A DNA stretch of 64,000 nucleotides, from the NCBI GenBank assembly GCA_019358985.1, contig JAHHIJ010000010.1:1-64000 (forward strand), given 5' to 3'. Every line of letters starts with the position of its first letter. Within the stretch, counting starts at the first letter, position 1. Origin of the DNA: Tolypothrix brevis GSE-NOS-MK-07-07A (GTDB lineage: Bacteria; Cyanobacteriota; Cyanobacteriia; Cyanobacteriales; Nostocaceae). The notes below the pieces were generated by a model. It did not search any database and was not told the DNA's origin. It saw only the letters and a list, made by a program, of their open reading frames with translations. This document shows, in pieces, positions 46,586 to 55,476 of this stretch. The position numbers were made by a program, and so were the translations under genes.

Positions 46586-47695
46586 ATGCAAGAACTGAAA
46601 ACTGAAAAACTACAACCAATCGAACTTCCTCAACTAAAAGAAAAGCCTTTAGTTTCAATACTGATTGCTAACTACAACTACGAAAAGTATATTGGGGAAA
46701 CTTTGGAGAGTGTACTTTCTCAGACCTACCCTAATTGGGAAGCGATAGTTTGTGATGACGGTTCCAAAGATAACTCCTGTGAAGTCATCGAAACTTATGT
46801 CAAAAAAGACTCCAGAATCAAACTGATACGTCAGCAAAATGGAGGACAAGCTGCTGCTTTAGCCGTAGCTTATCAGCAAAGCAATGGTCAAATCGTTTGC
46901 TTGCTAGATTCAGATGATCTCTGGATGCCTAACAAGTTACAAAAAGTTCTCGATGCCTTCAAATCCGACCTAAAGTGTGGATTTGTGATTCATAACGTTA
47001 TTGAAATTAATAGCCAGGGAGAACTCATCAAATCGACACCCATGCTTAATAAACTAGCATCGGGCTGGAGGGCACCATTTGCACTCTTAAATGGTGGGTT
47101 TGCTTACAACATACCACCTAGTTCGGCACTTTGTATTCGACGCGAAGTAAGCGACTTGTTCTTCCATATTAATGAAGAGTTCATCGGTGGTGGGGACACT
47201 CTTATTTGTCACTTAGTCCCGCTTGTAACTGTTATCGTACCAGTGCCAGAGGTCCTTAGTAAATATCGTAAACATAGTGCAAGTTATACAAGTTTTTCAA
47301 CTTTGACAGCAGATGGGTTGAAGCAGCATCTAAATGTTTTGGAATCCGTACACCAAGAGCAAAGACAGTTATTGAAAAAAGTTTACGGTGCGGAGGTGGC
47401 AGAGAAATTAACAGGTCTAGAAGCTAGTGAGACTTATCTCAATAGGCGGTACTTGTTTACTCGACTAAAGGGTGAGCCTAAGTTAGAAAGAAGAGAAGCT
47501 CATCGGCAGCTTGTTGCTCATCCACAGTTTGGCAAGTCTATAACTGAACGATGGTTACAATGGGGCGAGTATTTGCCGGATGCTCTTTTTGTTGCACTGA
47601 TTGATTTTATCTACGGTTCAAGTCCCCTCAAGCGACTAGTGAAGCTGATATTTGGAAGAGTAATCAATTCAAGTAAAGCAAAAGCAGATTGGTAA
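46586..47695 (+). CDS. GT2-family glycosyltransferase, first of a tandem pair
   Basis: About 369 aa from ATG 46586 (MQELKTEKLQPIELPQ), the same start as its paralogue; a TTG at 46556 is less likely. GT-A core: VSILIANYNYEKYIGETL, VCDDGSKDNS, CLLDSDDLWMPNKLQKV (DSDD metal site, about 107), GGDTLICHLVPLV; helical C-terminus. Soluble. The first ~85 codons are nearly identical in DNA to those of the next gene, after which the two diverge to moderate similarity. Confidence 0.9.
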   Translation: MQELKTEKLQPIELPQLKEKPLVSILIANYNYEKYIGETLESVLSQTYPNWEAIVCDDGSKDNSCEVIETYVKKDSRIKLIRQQNGGQAAALAVAYQQSNGQIVCLLDSDDLWMPNKLQKVLDAFKSDLKCGFVIHNVIEINSQGELIKSTPMLNKLASGWRAPFALLNGGFAYNIPPSSALCIRREVSDLFFHINEEFIGGGDTLICHLVPLVTVIVPVPEVLSKYRKHSASYTSFSTLTADGLKQHLNVLESVHQEQRQLLKKVYGAEVAEKLTGLEASETYLNRRYLFTRLKGEPKLERREAHRQLVAHPQFGKSITERWLQWGEYLPDALFVALIDFIYGSSPLKRLVKLIFGRVINSSKAKADW

Positions 47696-47811
47696 TTATA
47701 GATTGGAAAACCCTAAATAATCCAGTGTGTAGGTAATGCAAATCAACTTGAAAATGATTCAAACTTCTGTTGGTTTGAGAATGTGTCGAGTATAAAGTTA
47801 AGGATGAGTAT

Positions 47812-48912
47812 ATGCAAGAACTGCAAACCCAAAAGCTACAACCAATCGAACTTCCCCAACTAAAAGAATTGCCTTTAGTTTCAATACTGATTGCTAACTA
47901 CAACTACGAAAAGTATATTGGGGAAACTTTGGAGAGTGTACTTTCTCAAACTTACCCTAATTGGGAAGCGATGGTTTGTGATGACGGTTCCAAAGATAAC
48001 TCCTGTGAAGTCATCGAAACTTATGTGCAGAAAGACTCCAGAATCAAACTGATACGTCAGCAAAATGGCGGTGTAGCTTCTGCATTAAATACAACTTACA
48101 GAAACAGTAGTGGTGAAATTATCTGTGTACTGGATGCAGATGATGTGTGGATGCCCGATAAGGTACAAAAAGTTGTTGAAGCGTTTCAATCTAATCCCAA
48201 GGGTGGCTTTGTCATTCACGATGTCTATCAAATTGATGGTCAAGGACAGTTGATCAAACCTACTCCTATGATAAAAAACTTGGCATCAGGTTGGATGGCA
48301 TCATCTGTATTGAAAAAAGGTGGATGCATTGAAAATATCCCACCCGCTTCTGCACTTTGCATTCGACGCGAGGTAACCGATTTAATCTTCCCGATGAATG
48401 AAGCGTTTACACGCAATGCTGACAGTCTGATTTTTCGCCTAGCTCCGTTTGTGACTGAAATAGTGCCTGTATCAGAAGTACTTAGTAAGTTTCGCTTACA
48501 TGGGACAAATCTTACAAGTTTTACATCCCTGACACCAGATATATTGGTACGGGAATTGGAGACAGCAAAGCGAATACACCAAGAGCAGAAACAGTTTCTG
48601 AGAAAGATTTACGGTGTAGAAGTAGCAGAAAGTCTGACGGGTGTGGAAGCTAACGCATGGCACTATCATGATCTTTACATGCTGGCTCGCTTTCAGGGTA
48701 TAGCCAAGTCAGAAAGAAACAAGGTTCATCGTCTGCTTGTTACTCATCCGCAGTTTAACGTAGCTTTCAGTTACAAACCTTTGAAATGGCTACTGCAATG
48801 GGGTGAGAGTTTGCCGAATGCTCTATTTTTGGGGTTGTTTAATCAGATATCCCACGAAAGTGCGTTTAAACGCATAGCTAGATTAATTGTGAAGACATTA
48901 TTAAAAAGATAG
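47812..48912 (+). CDS. GT2-family glycosyltransferase, second of a tandem pair
   Basis: 366 aa, ATG preceded by AAGGA. Same layout as the upstream paralogue: ILIANYNYEKYIGETL, VCDDGSKDNSCEVIET, VLDADDVWMPDKVQKV (DADD metal site), IPPASALCIRREV. Divergence after about residue 87 affects the acceptor half, so the pair probably uses the same or a similar donor but different acceptors. It is followed 74 bp later by a GT4 gene. Confidence 0.9.
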   Translation: MQELQTQKLQPIELPQLKELPLVSILIANYNYEKYIGETLESVLSQTYPNWEAMVCDDGSKDNSCEVIETYVQKDSRIKLIRQQNGGVASALNTTYRNSSGEIICVLDADDVWMPDKVQKVVEAFQSNPKGGFVIHDVYQIDGQGQLIKPTPMIKNLASGWMASSVLKKGGCIENIPPASALCIRREVTDLIFPMNEAFTRNADSLIFRLAPFVTEIVPVSEVLSKFRLHGTNLTSFTSLTPDILVRELETAKRIHQEQKQFLRKIYGVEVAESLTGVEANAWHYHDLYMLARFQGIAKSERNKVHRLLVTHPQFNVAFSYKPLKWLLQWGESLPNALFLGLFNQISHESAFKRIARLIVKTLLKR

Positions 48913-48986
48913 TCATCACATAAACTTTTGGTTTTTTGTATGCGATCGCGCTTTCAATTGAAAACTGTTACGTAAAAGAATGATAA

Positions 48987-50120
48987 ATGAATCAGAAAAC
49001 AATTGCTATTTTCACTTGGGGTTTAGATGGCGGAGCATTCGCAAACCTGCCAGCAGCTCTAACTAAAGGGTTTTGGAACTTGGGAGTAAAAGACTTATAC
49101 GTTTTATACCTATCAAAAGAACCAGGAGAAGATATCACTTTTCCAGAAGGCGTTAAATTAGTACCACTAGGTGTTGAGCGGTCTATGGCATCTCCCATCG
49201 CCCTAGCCAAGTTTTTGAGAGCAGTCAAGCCAGATGTACTCATCTCTATGCCCACAATCATTAGCATCCCTGCGATTATGGGATGGCTATTAGCAGGTGT
49301 GCGACAGACAAAATTTGTGATTTACCAAGGAGATACTCTCACCTCTGATATTGCGATCGATCACAAAGATAACCTCAGGATGCAAATCATGCCTTGGCTG
49401 GCAAGGCTTTTATATCCCACAGCCAATGGCTTAACCACTGTCAGCCAAGGTGTCCTTGACATCCTCAAACAAGACCATATCCCGATTCCCCGCAATTGTG
49501 TAGCAGTCATCCCAAATCCTGTAGATACCGATCAATTTTTGCTGCGTAGCCAAGCAGAACCTGAACATCCCTGGCTCAAGCACAAGGACAGCCCAGTGAT
49601 TGTTAGCTTAGGACGTTTAGGGAAGCGCAAAAACTATTCCCTGCTGTTGGAAGCGGTTGCAAAAATCCAAAACCAGATCAAAGTTAAGCTGATTATTTTT
49701 GGAGAAGGTCCAGAAAGAAAACATTTGGAAGAGGTGATTGCCCAACTGGGATTGCAGCAGGATGTCAGCTTACCCGGTCGTGTAGATAATCCTTGGAGCC
49801 ACATTGCTAAAGCTGATGTCTTTGTCATGTCTTCCCTGGATGAAGCATTTTGTTTAGCACTGGTGGAAGCAATGGCGTGTGGAGTGCCGGTTATTTCCAC
49901 TGATGCAGTTGGCGGGGGTCCTCGCAGCATTTTGGAAGATGGTAAGTACGGAAATTTAGTACCCAGCGATGATGTGCAAGCGCTTGCTGACGCAATTCAC
50001 AAGGTGCTGACTTCTGAGAGTTGGCGGGAGCATTTAATTAATGTCAGTAAACAGCGTTGTCAAGCTTTTCAACCAGAAGCAGTTGCCCAACAGTGGTTAT
50101 CTTTTTTACAGCAAGTTTAA
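48987..50120 (+). CDS. GT4 glycosyltransferase
   Basis: 377 aa, GT-B fold. FTWGLDGGAFANLPAALTKG donor-fold loop at the N-terminus, DVLISMPTI, VIPNPVDTDQF linker, VSLGRLGKRKNYSLLLEAV, FGEGPERKHLEEV, and the EX7E region (DEAFCLALVEAMACGVPVIS, then GGGPRSILEDGKYG). Similar to N-acetylgalactosamine-type transferases of O-antigen synthesis. Donor and acceptor unknown. Confidence 0.92.
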   Translation: MNQKTIAIFTWGLDGGAFANLPAALTKGFWNLGVKDLYVLYLSKEPGEDITFPEGVKLVPLGVERSMASPIALAKFLRAVKPDVLISMPTIISIPAIMGWLLAGVRQTKFVIYQGDTLTSDIAIDHKDNLRMQIMPWLARLLYPTANGLTTVSQGVLDILKQDHIPIPRNCVAVIPNPVDTDQFLLRSQAEPEHPWLKHKDSPVIVSLGRLGKRKNYSLLLEAVAKIQNQIKVKLIIFGEGPERKHLEEVIAQLGLQQDVSLPGRVDNPWSHIAKADVFVMSSLDEAFCLALVEAMACGVPVISTDAVGGGPRSILEDGKYGNLVPSDDVQALADAIHKVLTSESWREHLINVSKQRCQAFQPEAVAQQWLSFLQQV

Positions 50121-50193
50121 AATATTTGTCCCACATCAAAAACTATATTATTAGCTTAATTTTGTGCGAATACTTTAAGTTCTCAGGTGAATT

Positions 50194-51285
50194 ATGAAAA
50201 TGAAAAAAATTCTAATTACAGGAGATCCTGAGTTTAGTTATCGACATCGGTATCTTTGGGAAGCATTGTCTCCATACTTTGAGCATCTAGAAGTTTTTTC
50301 TCGGCAAGATTCACTTAATATTAAGGCGAATGCCTTTCGCCAAAAAATTGTAAGTGTAATTTCCACAGGAAAACTACATAGCGGATTTCACAAGAGTAGT
50401 TTGGCATTTAAACTTAAATCCCAAGAAGTAGAACAAAATATCAAACAGCTAATATCCAAGCCTGACATAGTTTTTCACCTTTATTGTCTGTGGAGTCCCT
50501 TCTGGGAAAAATCTGAAATCCCTTACACAATTTTTTCAGATTACACCATGAGTCTGGCAATAAAAGACTGGTCAGATTGGGTTCCTTTTTCTAATCAGAA
50601 AGAACAAGATGCCTGGTTAGCTTATGAAAAACAAGCTTATAAACGTGCATATCACCTTTTTCCTATGAGTGATATGGTTAAGTCTTCTTTAATAGAAGAC
50701 TATGGGATAGAGCCGGAAAAAATCACAGTTATTGGTGCTTCAGGAAACTTTAAAGAGCCATATGAGGGGGAAAAATTTTTTGGCAGCAATCGCATAATCT
50801 TCAATGGCTCAGACTTTGAAAGAAAGGGTGGTGATTTAGTTTTAGCAGCTTTTAAACAAGTGCGACAAGCTATTCCTGAAGCCAAATTAATTGTGGTGGG
50901 TAAGAAATTAGAAAATATAGAAGATGGCATTGAAAATCCCGGCTCAGTCTCAAATTTAGAGGTACATGAATTGCTTTTAAAGACAGATTTACTAGTTGCT
51001 CCCGCTAGGTGCGAACCTTTTGGACTACTGCTAGTGGAAGCAATGAACTATGGAGTACCCTGCATTGTCTCTAAAACTGGTGGGATGCCAGAGATCGTGA
51101 ACAATGAGGTCAATGGAATTGTGATAGACCAACTAAATCCGGAAATTTTAGCCAAAGAAATCATTCGACTACTCTCAAATCCAGATTTATTAAAATCAAT
51201 GTCAATTAGAGCTAGGCAAACTGTCAAGAGTAAGTTTAACTGGGAGACTATTGCTGAAAATATTGTGCAAACCTTGTGTGCTTAA
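50194..51285 (+). CDS. GT4 glycosyltransferase
   Basis: 363 aa. N-terminal KILITGDPEFSYRHRYLWEAL; a divergent acceptor domain; then the conserved C-terminal half FNGSDFERKGGDLVLAAF, LIVVGKKLENI, EX7E (CEPFGLLLVEAMNYGVPC) and GGMPEIVNNEVNGIV. An alternative ATG is at codon 3. Part of a four-GT4 run. Confidence 0.9.
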   Translation: MKMKKILITGDPEFSYRHRYLWEALSPYFEHLEVFSRQDSLNIKANAFRQKIVSVISTGKLHSGFHKSSLAFKLKSQEVEQNIKQLISKPDIVFHLYCLWSPFWEKSEIPYTIFSDYTMSLAIKDWSDWVPFSNQKEQDAWLAYEKQAYKRAYHLFPMSDMVKSSLIEDYGIEPEKITVIGASGNFKEPYEGEKFFGSNRIIFNGSDFERKGGDLVLAAFKQVRQAIPEAKLIVVGKKLENIEDGIENPGSVSNLEVHELLLKTDLLVAPARCEPFGLLLVEAMNYGVPCIVSKTGGMPEIVNNEVNGIVIDQLNPEILAKEIIRLLSNPDLLKSMSIRARQTVKSKFNWETIAENIVQTLCA

Positions 51286-51334
51286 GAGAGATTGTTCATG
51301 CGCTGTTAAAATTTTATGCTGGAGAATTTAATTC

Positions 51335-52570
51335 ATGAAGGTTCTTCTGTCGGCTTATGCCTGCGAACCAAGTCGGGGATCTGAGCCAGGAATCGGCTGG
51401 AATATGGCTTACGAGATTGCTAAATACAATCAAGTCTGGGTTTTGACTTCAAATACTCATCGTCCGAAAATTGAAGCAGAACTTGCTCACAACCCATTGC
51501 CCAATCTCAACTTTGTCTATCTTGACCCCTTTGGCTGGGTTTATGACTGGTCTTATGAAGGTAAGCGATCGCAATTGTCAGTTTACCTTCACTACTATCT
51601 ATGGCAGATTATGGCTTACTTTGTAGCCAGACCTCTCCATCAAAAAATTAACTTCGATGTCGTCCACCATATCACTTACGGCAGATATTCAAGTCCCAGC
51701 TTCCTAGTGTTCCTTTCTGTTCCCTTTGTTTGGGGTCCAGTTGGAGGTGCAGAATCTGCACCAAAAGCGTTCTGGCAAAAGCATAGCCTGCGAGCTAGGA
51801 TTTATGAAAATCTCCGTAATCTTTTACGCAGCTTTGGGGAGAGTGACCCCTTTGTGCATCTGACTGCCAAGAAAAGTGTTGTGGCGATCGCAGCTACTGA
51901 AGAAACCGCACAACGTTTTGCCGCACTAGGCTGTAAGAAGATTGAAGTCTACGGTGCTGTTGGCATTCCCAAAGCAGATATTGAGCAACTAATGCAAATT
52001 TCCCCCACCCAATGCCGACCTTTCCGTTTTATTTCCACCGGAAGACTCTTGCACTGGAAAGGCTTTCATTTTGGACTGCGGGCTTTTGCACAAACCAACC
52101 TGCCTGGTGCTGAGTATTGGATAATAGGAGATGGACCAGAGCGAGAAATCCTAGAATCTTTAGCTCAGGAACTGGGGATTGCAGACAGAGTAAATTTTTG
52201 GGGTACATTGTCTCGCCAAGAAACTCTGTCTAAGTTGGGTGAGTGTGATGTTTTAATTCACCCTAGTCTCCACGACTCTGGGGGGTGGGTAGTGCTAGAG
52301 GCAATGGCAGCAGGTTGCCCAGTGATTTGCTTAAACTTGGGCGGACCTGGCATTCAGGTGACGGAGGAAACAGGATTTAAGGTTCCAGCTCACTCACCCG
52401 AACAGGCAGTAAATGATATAGCAGTAGCAATTGTGCGTTTAGCAAAAGAGCCAGAACTGAGAATTCAGATGGGAGAGGCTGGAAGGAAAAGGGTATGGGA
52501 AGTCTACAACTGGGAAGTTAAGGGGAAATATTTAGCTCAAATCTATCAAACCGTAGCAGTAAATCAATGA
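51335..52570 (+). CDS. GT4 glycosyltransferase
   Basis: 411 aa. Start KVLLSAYACEPSRGSEPGIGW is a characteristic subfamily N-terminus; middle VHHITYGRYSSPSFL and PFVWGPVGGAESAP; C-terminal FISTGRLLHWKGFHFGLRAF, IIGDGPEREILESLAQ, HDSGGWVVLEAMAAGCPV. The Wzy-like gene overlaps its last 4 bp (ATGA), so translation is coupled. Confidence 0.93.
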   Translation: MKVLLSAYACEPSRGSEPGIGWNMAYEIAKYNQVWVLTSNTHRPKIEAELAHNPLPNLNFVYLDPFGWVYDWSYEGKRSQLSVYLHYYLWQIMAYFVARPLHQKINFDVVHHITYGRYSSPSFLVFLSVPFVWGPVGGAESAPKAFWQKHSLRARIYENLRNLLRSFGESDPFVHLTAKKSVVAIAATEETAQRFAALGCKKIEVYGAVGIPKADIEQLMQISPTQCRPFRFISTGRLLHWKGFHFGLRAFAQTNLPGAEYWIIGDGPEREILESLAQELGIADRVNFWGTLSRQETLSKLGECDVLIHPSLHDSGGWVVLEAMAAGCPVICLNLGGPGIQVTEETGFKVPAHSPEQAVNDIAVAIVRLAKEPELRIQMGEAGRKRVWEVYNWEVKGKYLAQIYQTVAVNQ

Positions 52571-53916
52571 ATTCAGCAATATCACCTCAACCTCAAGCAG
52601 GAATTATCACAAAGTCTAGCTTAATCGTGATATTTCTCGCTTCTGTTATGTTCCCCCGTGTTTTAACAGCACTAAAAGTCCCATCAGTTGTTAACTTTTT
52701 GCATTTCGTTTTGGTCATAGTCTTATTTGTATGGGTAGTACCTAAAATTCGTAGCCAAGTTGCTGGAAAACTCCTGGTTGGACTGATGATTTTTCTGGGA
52801 ATAACTATATTTAGTGCCATGTACAATAAAGCAGGGGTTATCAATGTCATTCTCAGCTTTTTGATGCTTGCCGAACCTTTTATGATGTTGATAGCAATTG
52901 TTAGTACAAAATTACCTGAATCTAGTATTCAAAAATTTCAATTTTGGATATTTTCATTTGTCTATATTCATCTAGCTTTTGTATATTTTCAGAAGTTTAT
53001 TATCAATCCATATTCTCCAGATGATATAAAGGGAATTTTTTTGAAGATGGGAGCCGGACACCATGTAGGAGGTGATGTTGCCCTAACTTTTGGGGTTTAT
53101 TTCCTTCTGTCTTCCGGCGTTCGTTCACTATGGTTACGCATATTTGTATTTATTTTATGTATGGGAAACATTCTTTATGCTGATGTGAAACAGGTAGTCA
53201 TTGCATTTCTAGTTTCCTGGTTTATCTTGATACTTACGCAGATGAAGGAGATAGTGAAAGCAATAATGTATTTAGGAATTGCTATTCCAATTACTATTGG
53301 AGTTCTGAAAATTATCAACACACTGTACTCTGGAATCCGATACATATCTGATATGGAGGTAGTTACAGAAGCTTTTCAATATAAATTATCTGTATTTTCT
53401 ATTATTACCTCTTTCTATAAGTCAGATATAAATTGGTTGTTTGGACTTGGACCAGGTCATACTATTAGCCGATTAGGTTGGCTAATGAAAGATTATCTAC
53501 AACTTTTGCAACCGTTAGGTATTACTGGCACTTCTGTTTTTGAGACAGTATTTAACGCTCAAGAGAGCTACTACTGGTCTAATAGTGGTACCGGCTCTAG
53601 TATGTACTCTTTATTATTCTCTTGGGCAGGTATTTGGGGAGATTTAGGGTTTCTAGGATTGGGAGTATATTTGTATCTCTGGTTTTTAGTCTGGAATTAT
53701 ATCTGTTTAGATAAAGTTTCCAAGTTTTTCCTAATTACTGTGTTTGTTGCTGGTCTAATATTTTCTTGGATGGAAGAACCTGCTTTTATGCTTTTTGTCG
53801 CTAGTTTAATTGGGCTGCAATGGCAAAAACATCAAGCTGAGAAATCTAACAAATTATGGCAGCACAAAATGCAAGACAATTTTGTCGAACAAAAAATGTT
53901 AGGAAAAAAAGCCTAA
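52567..53916 (+). CDS. O-antigen polymerase/ligase-like membrane protein (Wzy-type)
   Basis: 449 aa with about ten to eleven predicted membrane helices. A large extracytoplasmic loop (about 285-350: GLGPGHTISRLGWLMKD and AQESYYWSNSGTGSS) precedes the last helices. This layout, along with the absence of other motifs and placement among glycosyltransferases, marks a Wzy/WaaL-type enzyme that joins lipid-linked repeat units. Primary sequence of such proteins is poorly conserved, so polymerase versus ligase cannot be separated. Coexistence with Wzm/Wzt hints at two export routes or a split cluster. Confidence 0.75.
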   Translation: MNSAISPQPQAGIITKSSLIVIFLASVMFPRVLTALKVPSVVNFLHFVLVIVLFVWVVPKIRSQVAGKLLVGLMIFLGITIFSAMYNKAGVINVILSFLMLAEPFMMLIAIVSTKLPESSIQKFQFWIFSFVYIHLAFVYFQKFIINPYSPDDIKGIFLKMGAGHHVGGDVALTFGVYFLLSSGVRSLWLRIFVFILCMGNILYADVKQVVIAFLVSWFILILTQMKEIVKAIMYLGIAIPITIGVLKIINTLYSGIRYISDMEVVTEAFQYKLSVFSIITSFYKSDINWLFGLGPGHTISRLGWLMKDYLQLLQPLGITGTSVFETVFNAQESYYWSNSGTGSSMYSLLFSWAGIWGDLGFLGLGVYLYLWFLVWNYICLDKVSKFFLITVFVAGLIFSWMEEPAFMLFVASLIGLQWQKHQAEKSNKLWQHKMQDNFVEQKMLGKKA

Positions 53917-53949
53917 CTAATTTTAGGTTTAATTAAATGCATAATATAG

Positions 53950-54051
53950 CAATACCGTTCAGTTAAGCCCGAAATCCTCTGTAGAGACGCGAAATTTCGC
54001 GTCTCTACATGCCGAAATCAATACGAAAAATCCTTAACACCAAGCGTATTG
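53950..54051. repeat. Palindromic element with CAATACCGTT ends, fourth copy
   Basis: Ends CAATACCGTTCAGTTAAG and CTTAACACCAAGCGTATTG; central GACGCGAAATTTCGCGTC hairpin (53981-54009). Confidence 0.75.
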
Positions 54052-54056
54052 CATAA

Positions 54057-54168
54057 TAAATTTAGGCGTTGCTGATTTTACGTAATACCAAAATCCTTGT
54101 AGAGACGTAGCAGTGCTACGTCTCTACATCCAGATTCATACCTCAATTTAGCAACGCCTAAATTAACA
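54057..54168. repeat. Nested palindrome with AGGCGTTGCT ends
   Basis: Outer inverted repeat AATTTAGGCGTTGCTGA / TTTAGCAACGCCTAAATT encloses a GACGTAGCAGTGC hairpin (54099-54128). It directly follows the element at 53950, another example of a hairpin core wrapped in different ends. Confidence 0.75.
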
Positions 54169-54195
54169 ATCAATCTGGTTATATGGAATCATATA

Positions 54196-55476
54196 ATGCC
54201 TAATTTTTTTAAGTTTCAATCTATCACAGAAATGAACATTTTAATTATCCATAATCGCTATCAACTTGCTGGGGGAGAGGACGCTGTTGTACAAGCTGAA
54301 GCGGAATTGTTAAAGTCTTACGGACATGATGTTTCAGTTTTAGAAGTAGACAACGACAGCATTATAGGAGTATGGGGTAAAGCAAAAACAGCCTTTTCGG
54401 CAATTTACTCTTTTTCCTCAAGAAACCTGGTGAGTAATGCGATCGCTCAACACAATATTCAAGTTGTTCACATACACAACTTTTTCCCACTACTCTCCCC
54501 ATCTGTATACGATGCTTGTCGAGACGCGGTTGTGCCTGTTGTGCAGACACTACATAATTATCGGTTGGGTTGCCCAAAAGCTATGCCCTTTCGGGAAGGT
54601 CGAGTTTGCGAAGAGTGTATTGGTAAAGCCTTACCTCTGCCTGCTGTAGTGCATGGTTGTTACCGAGGTTCCCGGGTTGAAAGTGCAGTAGTAGCAAGCA
54701 TGTTAGCGGTGCATCGGTATCGGCAAACTTGGCAAGAACGGGTGGATGGTTACATTGCTCTGACCCAGTTTCAGAAAGATAAACTAGTGCAAGCCGGACT
54801 TCCTAGTGAGAAGATTTACATTAAACCTAACTTTGTATTTACGCCAGATACCATAGCAAAAACCAGCTATGATGGTGATTACGCACTTTTTGTCGGGCGA
54901 CTTTCAGAAGAAAAAGGTGTTGCTACCCTAATTGATGCTTACAAACAAGGTAGTCTAAGTATTCCTCTAAAAATTGTTGGTGACGGTCCATTAAACGACG
55001 TGCTACAGCAGCAGGTACGGACGTTGGGGTTAGAGAATATGATTACCTTTCTTGGGCGGCAAAATAAGTCAGTTGTGTTGAATTTAATGCGTAATGCCCA
55101 GTTTTTAGTCTTTCCCTCTATCTGGTATGAAGGTTTCCCGTTAACAATTGCCGAGGCATTTGCCTGTAGTCTACCTGTAATTGCAGCAAAATTAGGTAGT
55201 ATGGCAGAGATTGTAGAAAATGGGGTAACTGGTTTACATTTTGAAGCCGGAAATCCAGTAGATTTGGCAGCAAAAATCACATGGGCGACTACTCATGCTG
55301 AAGCGATGATTGCAATGAGAAAACATGCCCATTCTATGTATCAAACCAGGTATACTCCTGAAGCAAATTACCACCAGTTGATAGAAATTTATCAACTGGT
55401 AATCAACAAAAATATGTCTAAACTTGCTAGTATTTCATTCTCTAAATCTTCGCTTCAGTCCATAGATTCTAATTAA
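54196..55476 (+). CDS. GT4 glycosyltransferase
   Basis: 426 aa, or 414 if translation starts at ATG 54232 (MNILIIHNRYQLAGGEDAVV, the usual family beginning). Acceptor half with VVHIHNFFPLLSPSVYDACR and the TLHNYRLGCPKAMPFREGR Cys segment; donor half FVGRLSEEKGVATLIDAY, IVGDGPLNDVLQQQV and EX7E (WYEGFPLTIAEAFACSLPV). The last 42 bp overlap, tail to tail, the nucleotidyltransferase gene of the RiPP cluster on the other strand. Confidence 0.9.
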   Translation: MPNFFKFQSITEMNILIIHNRYQLAGGEDAVVQAEAELLKSYGHDVSVLEVDNDSIIGVWGKAKTAFSAIYSFSSRNLVSNAIAQHNIQVVHIHNFFPLLSPSVYDACRDAVVPVVQTLHNYRLGCPKAMPFREGRVCEECIGKALPLPAVVHGCYRGSRVESAVVASMLAVHRYRQTWQERVDGYIALTQFQKDKLVQAGLPSEKIYIKPNFVFTPDTIAKTSYDGDYALFVGRLSEEKGVATLIDAYKQGSLSIPLKIVGDGPLNDVLQQQVRTLGLENMITFLGRQNKSVVLNLMRNAQFLVFPSIWYEGFPLTIAEAFACSLPVIAAKLGSMAEIVENGVTGLHFEAGNPVDLAAKITWATTHAEAMIAMRKHAHSMYQTRYTPEANYHQLIEIYQLVINKNMSKLASISFSKSSLQSIDSN

